Below, piece by piece: positions 1-8,617 of a DNA stretch of 19,204 nt; the first letter of the stretch is position 1, and each line of letters opens with the position of its first letter. Source of the DNA: Oxalobacteraceae bacterium UBA5157. GTDB lineage: Bacteria > Pseudomonadota > Gammaproteobacteria > Burkholderiales > Burkholderiaceae_D. The stretch is taken from NCBI GenBank assembly GCA_002415335.1, contig DHXL01000083.1, forward strand, positions 15,208-34,411, written 5' to 3'. The notes under the pieces are model-generated. The model saw nothing but the letters and a program-made list of their open reading frames with translations, was not told the origin of the DNA and made no database searches. The translations under genes were made by a program, and so were the position numbers.

Positions 1-1302
1 GAAGTCACCAGCCCGCAGGCCTTCGACGGACTCAAGCTGGCCGGCCGCAAACCGTGGCGCGTGGCGGCTAACCTGATGGTGGCCGATCACAACGTACCGA
101 CCACCGATCGCATCAACGGCATCGCCGACCCGATTTCGCGCCTGCAGGTGGAGACACTGGATGCCAACGCCAAGGAATACGGGCTGTCGTATTTCAACAT
201 GCGCGACAAGCGCCAGGGTATTGTTCACGTGATCGGTCCCGAGCAGGGCGCTACCCTGCCCGGCATGACGGTGGTATGCGGCGATTCGCATACCTCCACC
301 CACGGCGCGTTCGGCTGCCTGGCGCACGGGATCGGGACTTCCGAAGTCGAGCATGTGCTGGCGACCCAGACCTTGCTGACCAAGAAATCGAAGGCGATGC
401 TGGTGCAAGTCGATGGCGCGCTGCCACCCGGCGTGACCGCGAAGGATATCGTGCTGGCAGTGATCGGCCGCATCGGTACGGCCGGCGGCACCGGTTATGC
501 GATCGAATTTGCCGGCTCCGCGATACGCGCGCTGTCGATGGAAGGCCGCATGACGATTTGTAACATGGCGATCGAAGCCGGTGCCCGCGCCGGCATGGTC
601 GCGGTCGACGACACGACCATCAATTATGTGAAAGGGCGACCGTTTTCACCGGTTGGCCCGCACTGGGACCGCGCGGTCGAATACTGGCGCACGTTGCACT
701 CCGAGGCCGGCGCCAGGTTCGATCTCGTGGTCACGCTGAATGCCGCCGACATCAAGCCGCAAGTGACCTGGGGCACGTCGCCCGAGATGGTGGTCGCGAT
801 TGACGGACGGGTGCCTGATCCCGAGCAGGAAAAGGATCCGGTCAAGCGCGACGCAATGGAAAAAGCCCTGGTCTACATGGCATTGAAGCCGAATACTGCG
901 ATCGCCGACATCCGCATCGACAAGGTGTTTATCGGTTCCTGCACCAATTCCCGCATAGAAGACCTGCGCGCCGCCGCAGTCGTGGTGCGCGGTAAATTCC
1001 GTGCATCGAATGTCCGCTTGGCGATGGTGGTGCCCGGCTCCGGCTTGGTAAAGGAACAGGCCGAGCGTGAAGGCCTGGATCGGATATTCAAGGATGCCGG
1101 CTTCGAGTGGCGCGAGCCCGGTTGCTCGATGTGCCTGGCAATGAATGCCGATCGCCTGGAGCCCGGCGAGCGCTGCGCCTCGACTTCAAACCGCAATTTT
1201 GAAGGGCGCCAAGGCGCCGGTGGTCGTACCCATCTGGTTAGCCCGGCGATGGCGGCTGCGGCCGGGATCGCCGGACACTTCGTTGATATCCGTTCTCTAT
1301 AA
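1..1302 (+). CDS. leuC: 3-isopropylmalate dehydratase large subunit (5'-truncated by window edge)
   Basis: Large subunit of isopropylmalate isomerase, which with LeuD converts 2-isopropylmalate to 3-isopropylmalate in cytosolic leucine synthesis. The reading frame is already open at base 1 ([11 protein letters not shown], a conserved N-terminal stretch), so about 33 residues including the true start lie outside the window. The GTG at 61 is internal and not a start. The three [4Fe-4S] cysteines of the aconitase family are present: IGSCTNS (codon 940-942) and PGCSMC (codons 1123-1125 and 1132-1134). The motifs [22 protein letters not shown] and the C-terminal [17 protein letters not shown] are intact. 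The visible 433 codons plus the missing start fit the usual length of about 466-470. A lipoprotein gene begins 12 bp after the stop, followed by leuD and leuB, so all are probably one transcript. Identity is certain from the family motifs. Confidence 0.97.
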   Translation, partial: EVTSPQAFDGLKLAGRKPWRVAANLMVADHNVPTTDRINGIADPISRLQVETLDANAKEYGLSYFNMRDKRQGIVHVIGPEQGATLPGMTVVCGDSHTSTHGAFGCLAHGIGTSEVEHVLATQTLLTKKSKAMLVQVDGALPPGVTAKDIVLAVIGRIGTAGGTGYAIEFAGSAIRALSMEGRMTICNMAIEAGARAGMVAVDDTTINYVKGRPFSPVGPHWDRAVEYWRTLHSEAGARFDLVVTLNAADIKPQVTWGTSPEMVVAIDGRVPDPEQEKDPVKRDAMEKALVYMALKPNTAIADIRIDKVFIGSCTNSRIEDLRAAAVVVRGKFRASNVRLAMVVPGSGLVKEQAEREGLDRIFKDAGFEWREPGCSMCLAMNADRLEPGERCASTSNRNFEGRQGAGGRTHLVSPAMAAAAGIAGHFVDIRSL

Positions 1303-1314
1303 ACGGAAAAACAC

Positions 1315-1446
1315 ATGAAGAGAATAACCGCATGGGTTCTGTTGCTCTCATCGGGCCTCCTGTTCGCCGGCTGCAATACGATGCACGGACTGGGCAAGGA
1401 TGTCGAAAAACTCGGTGAGAAGGTCCAGCAGAAAAGCGGCAAATAG
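1315..1446 (+). CDS. entericidin A/B-type small lipoprotein
   Basis: A 43-residue protein reading MKRITAWVLLLSSGLLFAGC and continuing NTMHGLGKDVEKLGEKVQQ. It has a basic N-terminus, a hydrophobic h-region and a lipobox-like LFAGC. Cleavage would leave a 24-residue lipid-modified peptide starting at Cys20. Asn at +2 predicts outer-membrane sorting under the Lol rule. CNTMHGLGKDVEKLGEK matches the entericidin family pattern (CNTxxGxGxDxxxxG). In E. coli, EcnA and EcnB form an antidote/toxin lipoprotein pair linked to stationary-phase lysis. Here there is one gene and no partner next to it, so a toxin role is not supported. The ATG lies 12 bp after leuC, with only a weak purine stretch (cggaaaaa) as ribosome site. 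The gene sits between leuC and leuD, an arrangement I recall from other Burkholderiales. Confidence 0.85.
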   Translation: MKRITAWVLLLSSGLLFAGCNTMHGLGKDVEKLGEKVQQKSGK

Positions 1447-1460
1447 GATGTTAGGCGTTG

Positions 1461-1499
1461 CGGCAAACAGGTCGGCGAATCGCCGCTTTCTGTCCGCCG
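1461..1499 (+). repeat. long imperfect stem-loop in the spacer before leuD
   Basis: Three nested complementary blocks face each other. CGGC (1461-1464) pairs with GCCG (1496-1499), ACAG (1467-1470) with CTGT (1490-1493), and CGGCG (1473-1477) with CGCCG (1481-1485) around an AAT loop. They are separated by small internal loops. Together they make 13 base pairs in the 98-bp gap between the entericidin gene and leuD. There is no clean U-tract after it, so it looks more like an RNA processing or stability element than a full terminator. Its function is inferred. Confidence 0.4.
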
Positions 1500-1544
1500 G
1501 CTGGAATTGGATATGCACAATTGGAATTCGATACAAAGACTGGC

Positions 1545-2192
1545 ATGAAAAAATTTAACCTACTGGATGGCTTGGTCGCGCCGCTCGACCGCGCGAACGT
1601 CGATACCGACGCCATTATTCCAAAACAATTCCTGAAGTCGATTCTGCGTACCGGTTTCGGCCCGAACCTGTTCGACGAGTGGCGCTACCTCGACCACGGC
1701 GAGCCGGGCCAGGACAATTCCCGGCGCCCGCTGAACCCGGATTTCGTGCTGAATCAGCCGCGCTATCGGGGTGCTACGATCCTGCTGACGCGCAAGAATT
1801 TCGGCTGCGGCTCCTCGCGCGAGCACGCGCCATGGGCACTGGACCAGTACGGCTTCCGTGCCATCATCGCGCCGAGTTTTGCCGATATTTTCTTCAACAA
1901 TTGTTATAAGAGCGGCCTGTTGCCGGTGCTGCTGAGCGAAGCGCAAATCGATCACTTGATGAACGAGGTCAAGGCGTTCCCCGGCTACCGGCTCACAATC
2001 GATCTGGAAAAACAAATCGTCAGTACGCCTCACGGCAACGCTACGTATTCGTTTGAAATCGATGCGTTCCGCAAGCATTGTCTGCTCAAGGGTTTGGACG
2101 ATATCGGCCTGACGCTGCAGCAGGCGGACAAGATCCGCGCGTTCGAGGAACGCCACCTGGCTACGCGGCCTTGGCTGACCAATACCATTTAA
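1545..2192 (+). CDS. leuD: 3-isopropylmalate dehydratase small subunit
   Basis: Small (swivel-domain) subunit of isopropylmalate isomerase, partner of LeuC. The start is the ATG at 1545 ([16 protein letters not shown]), which matches the family N-terminus; an upstream in-frame TTG at 1458 would add an unrelated leader. The product is 215 residues, normal for the proteobacterial LeuD of about 200-216. Diagnostic motifs are [14 protein letters not shown] (residues about 18-31) and [15 protein letters not shown] from residue 85, the substrate-binding loop, followed by [19 protein letters not shown]. The ribosome-binding site is weak. LeuD is separated from LeuC by the small lipoprotein gene, although the two subunits must be made in matching amounts. 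Confidence 0.97.
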   Translation: MKKFNLLDGLVAPLDRANVDTDAIIPKQFLKSILRTGFGPNLFDEWRYLDHGEPGQDNSRRPLNPDFVLNQPRYRGATILLTRKNFGCGSSREHAPWALDQYGFRAIIAPSFADIFFNNCYKSGLLPVLLSEAQIDHLMNEVKAFPGYRLTIDLEKQIVSTPHGNATYSFEIDAFRKHCLLKGLDDIGLTLQQADKIRAFEERHLATRPWLTNTI

Positions 2193-2261
2193 CCTGACAT
2201 GCCACGGCTGCGACAGGCCGTTCGATAAGCTGTCCCATCAGTTGGTCCAAAATATATAGCC

Positions 2262-3332
2262 ATGAAAATTGCAATCTTGCCGGGTGACGGCATCGGCCCC
2301 GAAATTGTCGAGCAAGCAGTCAATGTGCTCAACGCGCTGGGCGAAAAATTCGAAATGGAAACCGCGCCGGTCGGCGGTGCCGGCTATGCCGTGCATGGTC
2401 ATCCATTGCCGCCCGCGACGCTCAAGCTGGCACAGGAGGCTGATGCGATTCTGTTCGGTGCCGTCGGCGACTGGAAGTACGACACGCTGGAGCGTTCGCT
2501 GCGGCCAGAACAAGCGATCCTCGGCTTGCGCAAGAACCTGAATTTGTTCGCCAATTTGCGGCCTGCAATTCTGTATCCGGAACTGGCTGGTGCCTCGACG
2601 CTGAAGCCGGAAGTCGTGTCGGGATTGGACATTCTGATCGTGCGTGAATTGACCGGCGACATTTACTTCGGCCAGCCGCGCGGCGTGCGCATCGCGCCCG
2701 ACGGCGCATTCAAGGGCGAGCGTGAAGGTTTCGATACGATGCGTTACGCCGAAACGGAAATTCGCCGCATCGCGCACGTCGCGTTCCAGGCTGCGCAAAA
2801 GCGCAGCAAGCGTCTGACTAGCGTCGACAAGGCCAACGTGCTGGAAACCTTCCAGTTCTGGAAAGATATCGTGACCGATGTTCACAAGGAGTATCCGGAG
2901 ATCGCGCTCGATCACATGTATGTGGATAACGCCGCGATGCAATTGGTGCGCGCGCCGAAAAAATTCGATGTCGTCGTCACCGGCAACATGTTTGGCGATA
3001 TCCTGTCCGATCAGGCAGCGATGCTGACCGGCTCGATCGGCATGTTGCCGTCAGCCTCGCTCGACGCCAACAACAAGGGTTTGTATGAGCCGTCGCACGG
3101 CTCGGCGCCGGATATTGCGGGCAAGGGCATCGCCAATCCGCTGGCGACCATCTTGTCGGCAGCGATGATGCTGCGTTATTCGCTGGGCAAGGCCGAGCAA
3201 GCCGATCGCGTCGAGACGGCAGTCAAAAAGGTGCTGACACAAGGATTGCGCACCGCCGACATTTACGAAGCTGGCACGACCAGGGTCGGTACCAGGGAGA
3301 TGGGTGACGCCGTCGTCAAAGCGCTCGGATAG
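2262..3332 (+). CDS. leuB: 3-isopropylmalate dehydrogenase
   Basis: NAD-dependent oxidative decarboxylation of 3-isopropylmalate to 2-ketoisocaproate, the third committed step of leucine synthesis; a cytosolic homodimer. The start ATG gives [19 protein letters not shown], the conserved N-terminus. It has 356 residues, the standard length. Visible motifs are [14 protein letters not shown] (substrate arginines), [14 protein letters not shown], the Lys of [38 protein letters not shown] (metal-binding aspartates) and [18 protein letters not shown] (NAD-binding loop). It lies 69 bp after leuD with no terminator seen, so it is probably co-transcribed with the leu genes. No obvious Shine-Dalgarno is seen before the ATG. 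Confidence 0.98.
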   Translation: MKIAILPGDGIGPEIVEQAVNVLNALGEKFEMETAPVGGAGYAVHGHPLPPATLKLAQEADAILFGAVGDWKYDTLERSLRPEQAILGLRKNLNLFANLRPAILYPELAGASTLKPEVVSGLDILIVRELTGDIYFGQPRGVRIAPDGAFKGEREGFDTMRYAETEIRRIAHVAFQAAQKRSKRLTSVDKANVLETFQFWKDIVTDVHKEYPEIALDHMYVDNAAMQLVRAPKKFDVVVTGNMFGDILSDQAAMLTGSIGMLPSASLDANNKGLYEPSHGSAPDIAGKGIANPLATILSAAMMLRYSLGKAEQADRVETAVKKVLTQGLRTADIYEAGTTRVGTREMGDAVVKALG

Positions 3333-3400
3333 GTTTTTTGAAGGGCAATTGTTGCTATTACGGGAAAGAGTCGAGAGCAGTACTCTCTCCCCAACAAGTT

Positions 3401-3405
3401 AGGGG
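3401..3405 (+). promoter_or_regulatory. ribosome binding site supporting the GTG start of asd
   Basis: AGGGG lies 6 nt upstream of GTG 3412. It supports GTG as the start codon, because the family N-terminus ([11 protein letters not shown]) begins immediately after it and no upstream in-frame ATG fits. The preceding spacer also holds a small inverted repeat, GAGAG (3373-3377) / CTCTC (3383-3387). Confidence 0.6.
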
Positions 3406-3411
3406 TAAATC

Positions 3412-4548
3412 GTGAAATTAGTCGGTCTGGTTGGTTGGCGTGGGATGGTGGGTTCGGTCCTGTTGCAGCGTATGCAGGAAGAGGGCGATTTCGACCATAT
3501 TGAACCGGTATTCTTTTCAACATCGAACGCCGGCGGCAAAGCACCGGCTCTCGCGAAAAACGAAACGGCTCTTCAAGATGCCATGGATATTGATGCGCTC
3601 AAGAAGTGCGACATCATTATTACCTGCCAGGGCGGCGACTACACGACCGATGTATTTCCGAAGTTGCGCTCGTCCGGCTGGAGCGGCTACTGGATCGACG
3701 CCGCATCAACGCTGCGCATGAAGGACGATGCGATCATCGTTCTCGACCCCGTCAACCTGAGCGTGATCAAGACCGCACTTGATCGCGGCGTAAAGAACTA
3801 CATCGGTGGCAATTGCACGGTGTCGTGCATGATGATGGGGCTGGGCGGTTTGTTCCAGCACGATATGGTCGACTGGATGACGTCGATGACTTACCAGGCA
3901 GCGTCCGGCGGCGGCGCACAACATATGCGTGAGCTGTTGAGCCAGTTCGGCGCCATCAATGCCGAGGTCAAGGCGCTGCTGGACGATCCGGCTTCGGCGA
4001 TCCTCGAGATTGACCGCAAGGTGCTGGCCAAGCAGCATGCCTTAAGCGCTGACGAAACCCGACAGTTCGGCGTGCCGCTGGGCGGCAACCTGATTCCTTG
4101 GATCGATAAGGATCTAGGCAACGGCATGTCGCGTGAAGAATGGAAGGCCGGCGCCGAAACCAACAAGATTCTCGGTCGCGGCGTGGCATTCGGACCGGCG
4201 GCCAGGGCCGAGATTCCGGTCGACGGACTATGCGTGCGGATCGGCGCGATGCGCTGTCATTCCCAGGCGCTGACCATCAAGCTCAAGCAAGACGTGCCGC
4301 TGGACGAGATTAACGACATCATCGCCAACAACAACCAATGGGTCAAAGTGGTGGCGAATGAGCGCGAGGCATCGATGAAGGAATTGACACCGGCCGCAGT
4401 AACCGGCAGTCTGACGATTCCGGTCGGGCGCCTGCGCAAGATGCAGATGGGCGGCGAATACCTGTCAGCGTTTACGGTCGGAGACCAGCTATTGTGGGGC
4501 GCGGCGGAGCCATTGCGCCGCATGCTGCGCATCGTACTGGAAGGCTGA
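3412..4548 (+). CDS. asd: aspartate-semialdehyde dehydrogenase
   Basis: NADPH-dependent reduction of 4-phospho-L-aspartate to L-aspartate 4-semialdehyde, the branch point to lysine/diaminopimelate, threonine and methionine. Translation starts at GTG with a good ribosome site. The protein has 378 residues. The N-terminal Rossmann motif is [19 protein letters not shown]. The catalytic Cys135 lies in [17 protein letters not shown], at the same number as in the E. coli enzyme. Further motifs are [12 protein letters not shown] and [17 protein letters not shown] with the active-site His. This is the proteobacterial (gamma/beta) subtype of Asd rather than the Gram-positive type. It follows leuB by 79 bp; the shared Burkholderiales order leuB-asd-fimV supports the call. 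It could be read through from leuB or have its own promoter; I found no strong promoter in the gap. Confidence 0.98.
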   Translation: MKLVGLVGWRGMVGSVLLQRMQEEGDFDHIEPVFFSTSNAGGKAPALAKNETALQDAMDIDALKKCDIIITCQGGDYTTDVFPKLRSSGWSGYWIDAASTLRMKDDAIIVLDPVNLSVIKTALDRGVKNYIGGNCTVSCMMMGLGGLFQHDMVDWMTSMTYQAASGGGAQHMRELLSQFGAINAEVKALLDDPASAILEIDRKVLAKQHALSADETRQFGVPLGGNLIPWIDKDLGNGMSREEWKAGAETNKILGRGVAFGPAARAEIPVDGLCVRIGAMRCHSQALTIKLKQDVPLDEINDIIANNNQWVKVVANEREASMKELTPAAVTGSLTIPVGRLRKMQMGGEYLSAFTVGDQLLWGAAEPLRRMLRIVLEG

Positions 4549-4562
4549 TCGCAGTCGCTGGT

Positions 4563-4583
4563 GACAACGCGTGTTACGTTGTC
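4563..4583 (+). repeat. perfect inverted repeat just after asd
   Basis: GACAACG (4563-4569) and CGTTGTC (4577-4583) form a perfect 7-bp stem with a 7-nt loop, 14 nt after the asd stop. It is not followed by a T-tract, so it is not a canonical intrinsic terminator. It could protect the 3' end of the leu-asd mRNA or be a protein-binding site. The rest of the 219-bp gap up to the chosen fimV start holds only the promoter candidate listed separately. Confidence 0.4.
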
Positions 4584-4664
4584 GGTGCGCAACACAAATT
4601 CGCAACTGCCTCTCGATACAGGGATTGATTGGGTGTTTGAAATATCTTGCGAAGGTGCTTGCGC

Positions 4665-4693
4665 TTGCTTCCGTAAGTCCATGATGATATGGT
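4665..4693 (+). promoter_or_regulatory. possible sigma70-type promoter for fimV
   Basis: TTGCTT (4665-4670), a 17-bp spacer and TATGGT (4688-4693) sit about 75-100 bp upstream of the likely fimV start, in the largest gap of this part of the window. The matches are 3/6 and 4/6 to consensus, so the spacing is good but the boxes are weak. It is offered as a candidate only. Confidence 0.25.
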
Positions 4694-4767
4694 AAAAGTT
4701 CCTAGAACAATGATAAATAGCAGCGATGCTTGTGCTTTTTGCAACATACGCCAACGGAATGACCTTT

Positions 4768-7569
4768 ATGCCACCAAAAATGCGTTTACACACCAGTCCT
4801 AAATTCATTTCGTTCAGCTTAAAGGCGGTCAGTGCGGCGGTCCTGTCCGCGCTACTGGTGTCGCCCGGGTTTGCCGCCGGATTGGGCAAGCTCACCGTGC
4901 TGTCCTCGTTGGGGCAGCCATTGAACGCCGAAATCGAGTTAACCGCAGTATCGAAAGACGAAGCTGGGGCGTTGACGCCGAAATTGGCTCCGGTCGACGC
5001 CTTCCGACAAGCGAATATCGACTTCAATCCGGCATTACTGACGCTCCGCTTTGCAGTCGAGCAGCGCAATGGGCGCCAATATATTCGCGTCAGCTCATCG
5101 CAACCGATCAATGAGCCATTTGTCGATATGCTGCTCGAACTGGGCGGGGGCAACGGACGCCTGATACGGGAATATACGTTCTTGCTTGACCCGGCGGATT
5201 TGCGTTCGTCGCAATCGCCGCAAGTGGCCGCACCGGCCACCCCGCCTGTCCGCCGTTCGCAGGAGGCCCCGCCAGCGCTGAGCGCTCAGGCCGCGCCGAC
5301 CCCGCAGGCTAGTGTGCCGGAAGCCGTCCGGCAGTCGCCGCGACGCGCGGAACGACCGTCCGCGCGCCCGACAGGTCAAGCGCTTGCCGCGCCAAAAGCC
5401 GCGACGGTGAGCGAATACCAGGTGAAGAAGGGTGATTTCTTGTCCAGGGTAGCGGACCAAGTCAAGCCGGAAGGCGTCTCGCTGGATCAAATGCTGGTGG
5501 CGCTGTTCCGCGCGAACCCGGATGCGTTTTCCGGCGAAAACATGAACCGCCTGAAGGCTGGCCAAATACTGTCGATTCCCGATGCAAATACTGCCACCGG
5601 CGCCAGCAACGCCGAAGCGCGCCACATCGTCCTCGCCCAGGCGGTCGACTTCAATCACTATCGCAATAAGCTCGCTGGGCAGGTCGCCACGGCTGCTCCG
5701 CAGAAGGCTGAGGAAGCCAAGCAAAGTGCATCCGGGAAGATTGTCGCCAAGGTAGAGGAAAAGGCGAGCCCCGCCACTGAGTCAAAAGACAAACTGAAGG
5801 TGACTCCTTCCGGCGGCATGGCGAATGCGCCGGACAAGGGATCGAGGATCGCTGCTGGTACGGAAGATAAGATAGCCAGGGACAAGGCGGTTGCGGAAGC
5901 GAACGCCCGTGTCAAGGAATTGGAAAAAAACGTCAGCGAATTGCAGGCGCTGCAGAAGACCTTGGAAGTCACGAACAGAGATTTGGCCGATCGGCAGAAA
6001 CAAGCTGATGCAGCCAAGACGGGCGTGAAGCCGGCGACCCCTGCCGCAGCTGTGCCAACCGCTCAGCAGTCCGTTGTGGCGCTGGCTGCTCCCGCACCCA
6101 CGGTCGCGAGCCGCGCAGCGTCAGCGTTAGCCGCCAATGTCAAGCCTGAAGCCGCGCCGACGCCTGCCAGCGCGCCAGTCGCCAAACCAAAATCCAGAAT
6201 AGTTGTCAAGCCGGTTGCGCCGCCGCCTGAACCTGGCGTGATGGACGAGTTGCTGGACAGTCCGTTCATCTTGCCTGGTGGCGCGCTGCTGCTGGTGCTT
6301 CTTGGAGCGCTCGGCTTCTATATGCTGCGCAGCAAGAAGAAGGACAAGTCGTTTGAAGACAGCATCATTACAGACTCAAGCCTGAAGGCGAATTCCTTGT
6401 TCGGTTCGACGGGCGGTCAGAGTGTTGATACGAACAACAGCGTGTTCAATTCGAATTTCGCACCGTCGGCGAATCAACTGGATAGCAACGAAGTTGACCC
6501 TGTCGCTGAAGCCGATGTGTATATCGCGTATGGCCGCGACGCACAGGCCGAAGAAATCCTGAAGGAAGCCTTGCGTACGCAGCCGGACCGCAATGCCGTG
6601 CGCGTCAAGCTGCTCGAGATTTACGCTAATCGGAAAGACGTGCGCGCGTTCGAAGTATTGGCGACCGAACTGTATTCGATGACCAAAGGCGAGGGTGACG
6701 ACTGGCTGCAAGCCGCGGGCCTGGGCATCGCGCTCGATCCCTCGAATCCGCTCTATGCAGCGGGCAAGGCGTCCGCAATGACCGCACCGACCCAGCCATT
6801 GGACGAGCCCGACCTCGATGCACTGTTGTCCAATACAACCTCGGATACCTCGCTCGAAACACTCCAAACGATTGAGAATTCTTCCTATTTTGGCAATACC
6901 GCACTGCCGACCGAGGACGCCGCAGCACCAGGCGTCGGTAGCACACCATCAGATCTGGATTTTGATCTGGATGGCTTGAATGCCGACAATCTGGACATGC
7001 CTACCACCGTGGCACGCCCGCCAGTGGATGCACCCAAGCTCGATTTCGAGAATATCGATTTCGATTTCCTGGAAGAGAAGGGCGCGCCACGGCCGTCAAA
7101 CACGATTGCGGCACCGGCGTTCCAGGCGGCGCCTGAGCCGGAACCTGCACGGGCAGTAGATGCGCCGATGGAATTCAGCGCAGCCGATTTTTCCTCGCCG
7201 CTGCCGGAAATTCCGGGGATGGCCGAACCATTGCCCACGATGCCTGAGGCGCCGCAAGCTGCTGCCGCACCGTCCGCGATGGATTTCGATCTGTCGGGTA
7301 TCACGCTCGAGCTTGATCCGTCCGAAACCAAGCCTGTGCCGGCTCCGGAAGTCACTTTCGACCAGATCCACGAGACTCCGGCGGCTCAGGATGATGGCGC
7401 GACGGATTATTCGAACAGCGCCGAAATGTCGACTAAACTTGATTTGGCGCTTGCCTATCAGGAAATTGGGGACAAGGAAGGGGCACGGGAGTTGCTCGAC
7501 GAAGTGGTAAAAGGCGGCTCGCCTGACCAGACGGACAAAGCCAGGTCCTTGTTGAGCAAGCTCGCTTAA
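4768..7569 (+). CDS. fimV: FimV-like LysM/TPR inner-membrane polar hub protein
   Basis: A large protein (933 residues from the ATG at 4768) with FimV architecture. In Pseudomonas FimV localises at the pole and promotes type IV pilus function, twitching and cAMP signalling. Order of parts: signal peptide about 1-37 (hydrophobic AVLSALLVSPGFAA); FimV N-terminal domain beginning GLGKLTVLSSLGQPLNAEI; a Pro/Ala-rich linker; a LysM peptidoglycan-binding domain about 215-273 (SEYQVKKGDFLSRVADQV); a coiled coil about 366-417; a membrane segment about 502-520 (LPGGALLLVLLGALGFYML) followed by KKKDK; a cytoplasmic TPR-like region about 575-665; an acidic linker rich in DFDLDG-type motifs; and the conserved FimV C-terminal motif (KLDLALAYQEIGDKEGARELLDEVV). 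The start is uncertain: the open frame allows ATG at 4726, 4759, 4768 or 4780. 4768 was chosen for signal-peptide length and a GGA 9 nt upstream. No pilus genes are adjacent. Confidence 0.9.
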   Translation: MPPKMRLHTSPKFISFSLKAVSAAVLSALLVSPGFAAGLGKLTVLSSLGQPLNAEIELTAVSKDEAGALTPKLAPVDAFRQANIDFNPALLTLRFAVEQRNGRQYIRVSSSQPINEPFVDMLLELGGGNGRLIREYTFLLDPADLRSSQSPQVAAPATPPVRRSQEAPPALSAQAAPTPQASVPEAVRQSPRRAERPSARPTGQALAAPKAATVSEYQVKKGDFLSRVADQVKPEGVSLDQMLVALFRANPDAFSGENMNRLKAGQILSIPDANTATGASNAEARHIVLAQAVDFNHYRNKLAGQVATAAPQKAEEAKQSASGKIVAKVEEKASPATESKDKLKVTPSGGMANAPDKGSRIAAGTEDKIARDKAVAEANARVKELEKNVSELQALQKTLEVTNRDLADRQKQADAAKTGVKPATPAAAVPTAQQSVVALAAPAPTVASRAASALAANVKPEAAPTPASAPVAKPKSRIVVKPVAPPPEPGVMDELLDSPFILPGGALLLVLLGALGFYMLRSKKKDKSFEDSIITDSSLKANSLFGSTGGQSVDTNNSVFNSNFAPSANQLDSNEVDPVAEADVYIAYGRDAQAEEILKEALRTQPDRNAVRVKLLEIYANRKDVRAFEVLATELYSMTKGEGDDWLQAAGLGIALDPSNPLYAAGKASAMTAPTQPLDEPDLDALLSNTTSDTSLETLQTIENSSYFGNTALPTEDAAAPGVGSTPSDLDFDLDGLNADNLDMPTTVARPPVDAPKLDFENIDFDFLEEKGAPRPSNTIAAPAFQAAPEPEPARAVDAPMEFSAADFSSPLPEIPGMAEPLPTMPEAPQAAAAPSAMDFDLSGITLELDPSETKPVPAPEVTFDQIHETPAAQDDGATDYSNSAEMSTKLDLALAYQEIGDKEGARELLDEVVKGGSPDQTDKARSLLSKLA

Positions 7570-7586
7570 ACGGACTGCTGCGGAAT

Positions 7587-7623
7587 AACGGGCGCGGCGT
7601 CATGCCTGCGCCCGTTCCTTTTT
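7587..7623 (+). terminator. intrinsic terminator after fimV
   Basis: AACGGGCGC (7587-7595) and GCGCCCGTT (7608-7616) form a perfect 9-bp GC-rich stem with a 12-nt loop, followed by CCTTTTT. It lies 17 nt after the fimV stop codon. It should separate fimV from the truA-trp unit. The remaining 127 bases up to truA show no promoter I can defend. Confidence 0.85.
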
Positions 7624-7750
7624 GTGGACACTTTGGAACGGGCTCGGGCGCGCTTGGCGTTGCGGACTCCATCTTCGGCAAACCAAAAGACAGAGTCGGG
7701 GATGCTGCAGGGTCCTGGAATAAGGGCAGCCGCTCGGGCCTTAAGCCATC

Positions 7751-8617
7751 ATGTCGGTTATTGAAACCGATTCATTTTCATTGGATTTCGAATTGAAACG
7801 CATTGTTCTCGGTGTTCAATACGACGGTACGCCCTGGCAAGGGTGGCAAACGCAACTCAGCGGCAATACCGTGCAGGATCGTTTGCAGGCGGCGCTCAAG
7901 AAGTTTGCCCAGGCTGAAATCAACACGACATGTGCCGGGCGCACGGATACCGGTGTGCATGCGCTGGAACAGGTGGTGCATTTCGATACGACGCTCGAAC
8001 GAGAGTCATTTTCATGGGTGCGGGGCCTCAACGCCTACTTGCCGCCATCGATCGCCGTGCGCTGGGCGACCGAATTGAATCATGATCCCGCGGCCGACGC
8101 CGAATTCCATGCCCGCTTTAGCGCGCGCTCGCGCACTTACCATTATGCTTTGTACAACCATCCCGTGCGTTCGCCACTGCTGATGGGGAAGGCCGGCTGG
8201 GTCTATCGGCCGCTTGCATTGGAACCGATGCAAGCGGCAGCGGCCCACCTTATCGGCCAGCATGACTTCTCTGCATTTCGCTCTGCTGATTGCCAAGCCA
8301 AGTCGCCGGTGAAGAAGATGCATGCGATTCACATCGAACGGCGTGGCGATCTGATCGTTTTTACGATTCATGCCAGCGCGTTCTTGCATCACATGGTACG
8401 CAATATCGTCGGCTCGCTGATCTATGCCGGTATTGGTCGCCATCCTCCGGAATGGATAAGAGCGGTCTTGACTGGGCGAGACCGCAACTTGGCGGCGCCC
8501 ACTTTCATGCCGGACGGCTTGTATCTGGCGAAAATCGATTACGATCCGAAATGGGATTTGCCGCAAGAAAATGTGGATGCATTTCCTTGGCTCACAACGG
8601 GATTTCGATCAAAATGA
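7751..8617 (+). CDS. truA: tRNA pseudouridine(38-40) synthase
   Basis: Converts uridines 38-40 of the tRNA anticodon arm to pseudouridine. The protein has 288 residues. Family motifs are VLGVQYDGTPWQGWQTQ near the N-terminus, the catalytic Asp66 in CAGRTDTGVHALEQVVHF, ARSRTYHYAL, DFSAFRSADCQAKSP and FLHHMVRNIVGSL near the C-terminus. The ATG at 7751 is the only in-frame ATG upstream of the conserved core; it gives an N-terminal extension of roughly ten residues over the E. coli enzyme, and no good Shine-Dalgarno precedes it. The stop codon overlaps the start of trpF as ATGA, implying translational coupling. truA next to trpF is a common proteobacterial arrangement (truA-trpF-trpB-trpA-accD). 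Confidence 0.97.
   Translation: MSVIETDSFSLDFELKRIVLGVQYDGTPWQGWQTQLSGNTVQDRLQAALKKFAQAEINTTCAGRTDTGVHALEQVVHFDTTLERESFSWVRGLNAYLPPSIAVRWATELNHDPAADAEFHARFSARSRTYHYALYNHPVRSPLLMGKAGWVYRPLALEPMQAAAAHLIGQHDFSAFRSADCQAKSPVKKMHAIHIERRGDLIVFTIHASAFLHHMVRNIVGSLIYAGIGRHPPEWIRAVLTGRDRNLAAPTFMPDGLYLAKIDYDPKWDLPQENVDAFPWLTTGFRSK

Noticed and set aside
61..63. GTG at 61 as the leuC start
   Set aside because: The frame is open to base 1 and the upstream residues ([20 protein letters not shown]) are conserved LeuC sequence, so the gene is simply cut by the window edge.
873..1520. 215-codon minus-strand open frame opposite leuC and the lipoprotein gene
   Set aside because: The translation has no recognisable domain, and the plus strand in the same place encodes conserved leuC motifs and a plausible lipoprotein.
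2238..2942. 234-codon minus-strand open frame opposite leuB
   Set aside because: It mirrors leuB codon structure and has no credible start context or protein features.
4257..5240. 327-codon minus-strand open frame spanning the end of asd, the gap and the start of fimV
   Set aside because: Low-complexity Ser/Asn/Arg-rich translation with no family motifs; it overlaps two certain genes and is a by-product of their codon use in GC-rich DNA.
7602..7796. 64-codon plus-strand open frame in the fimV-truA spacer
   Set aside because: It starts inside the loop of the fimV terminator and runs out of frame into truA; it has no ribosome site or recognisable motif.
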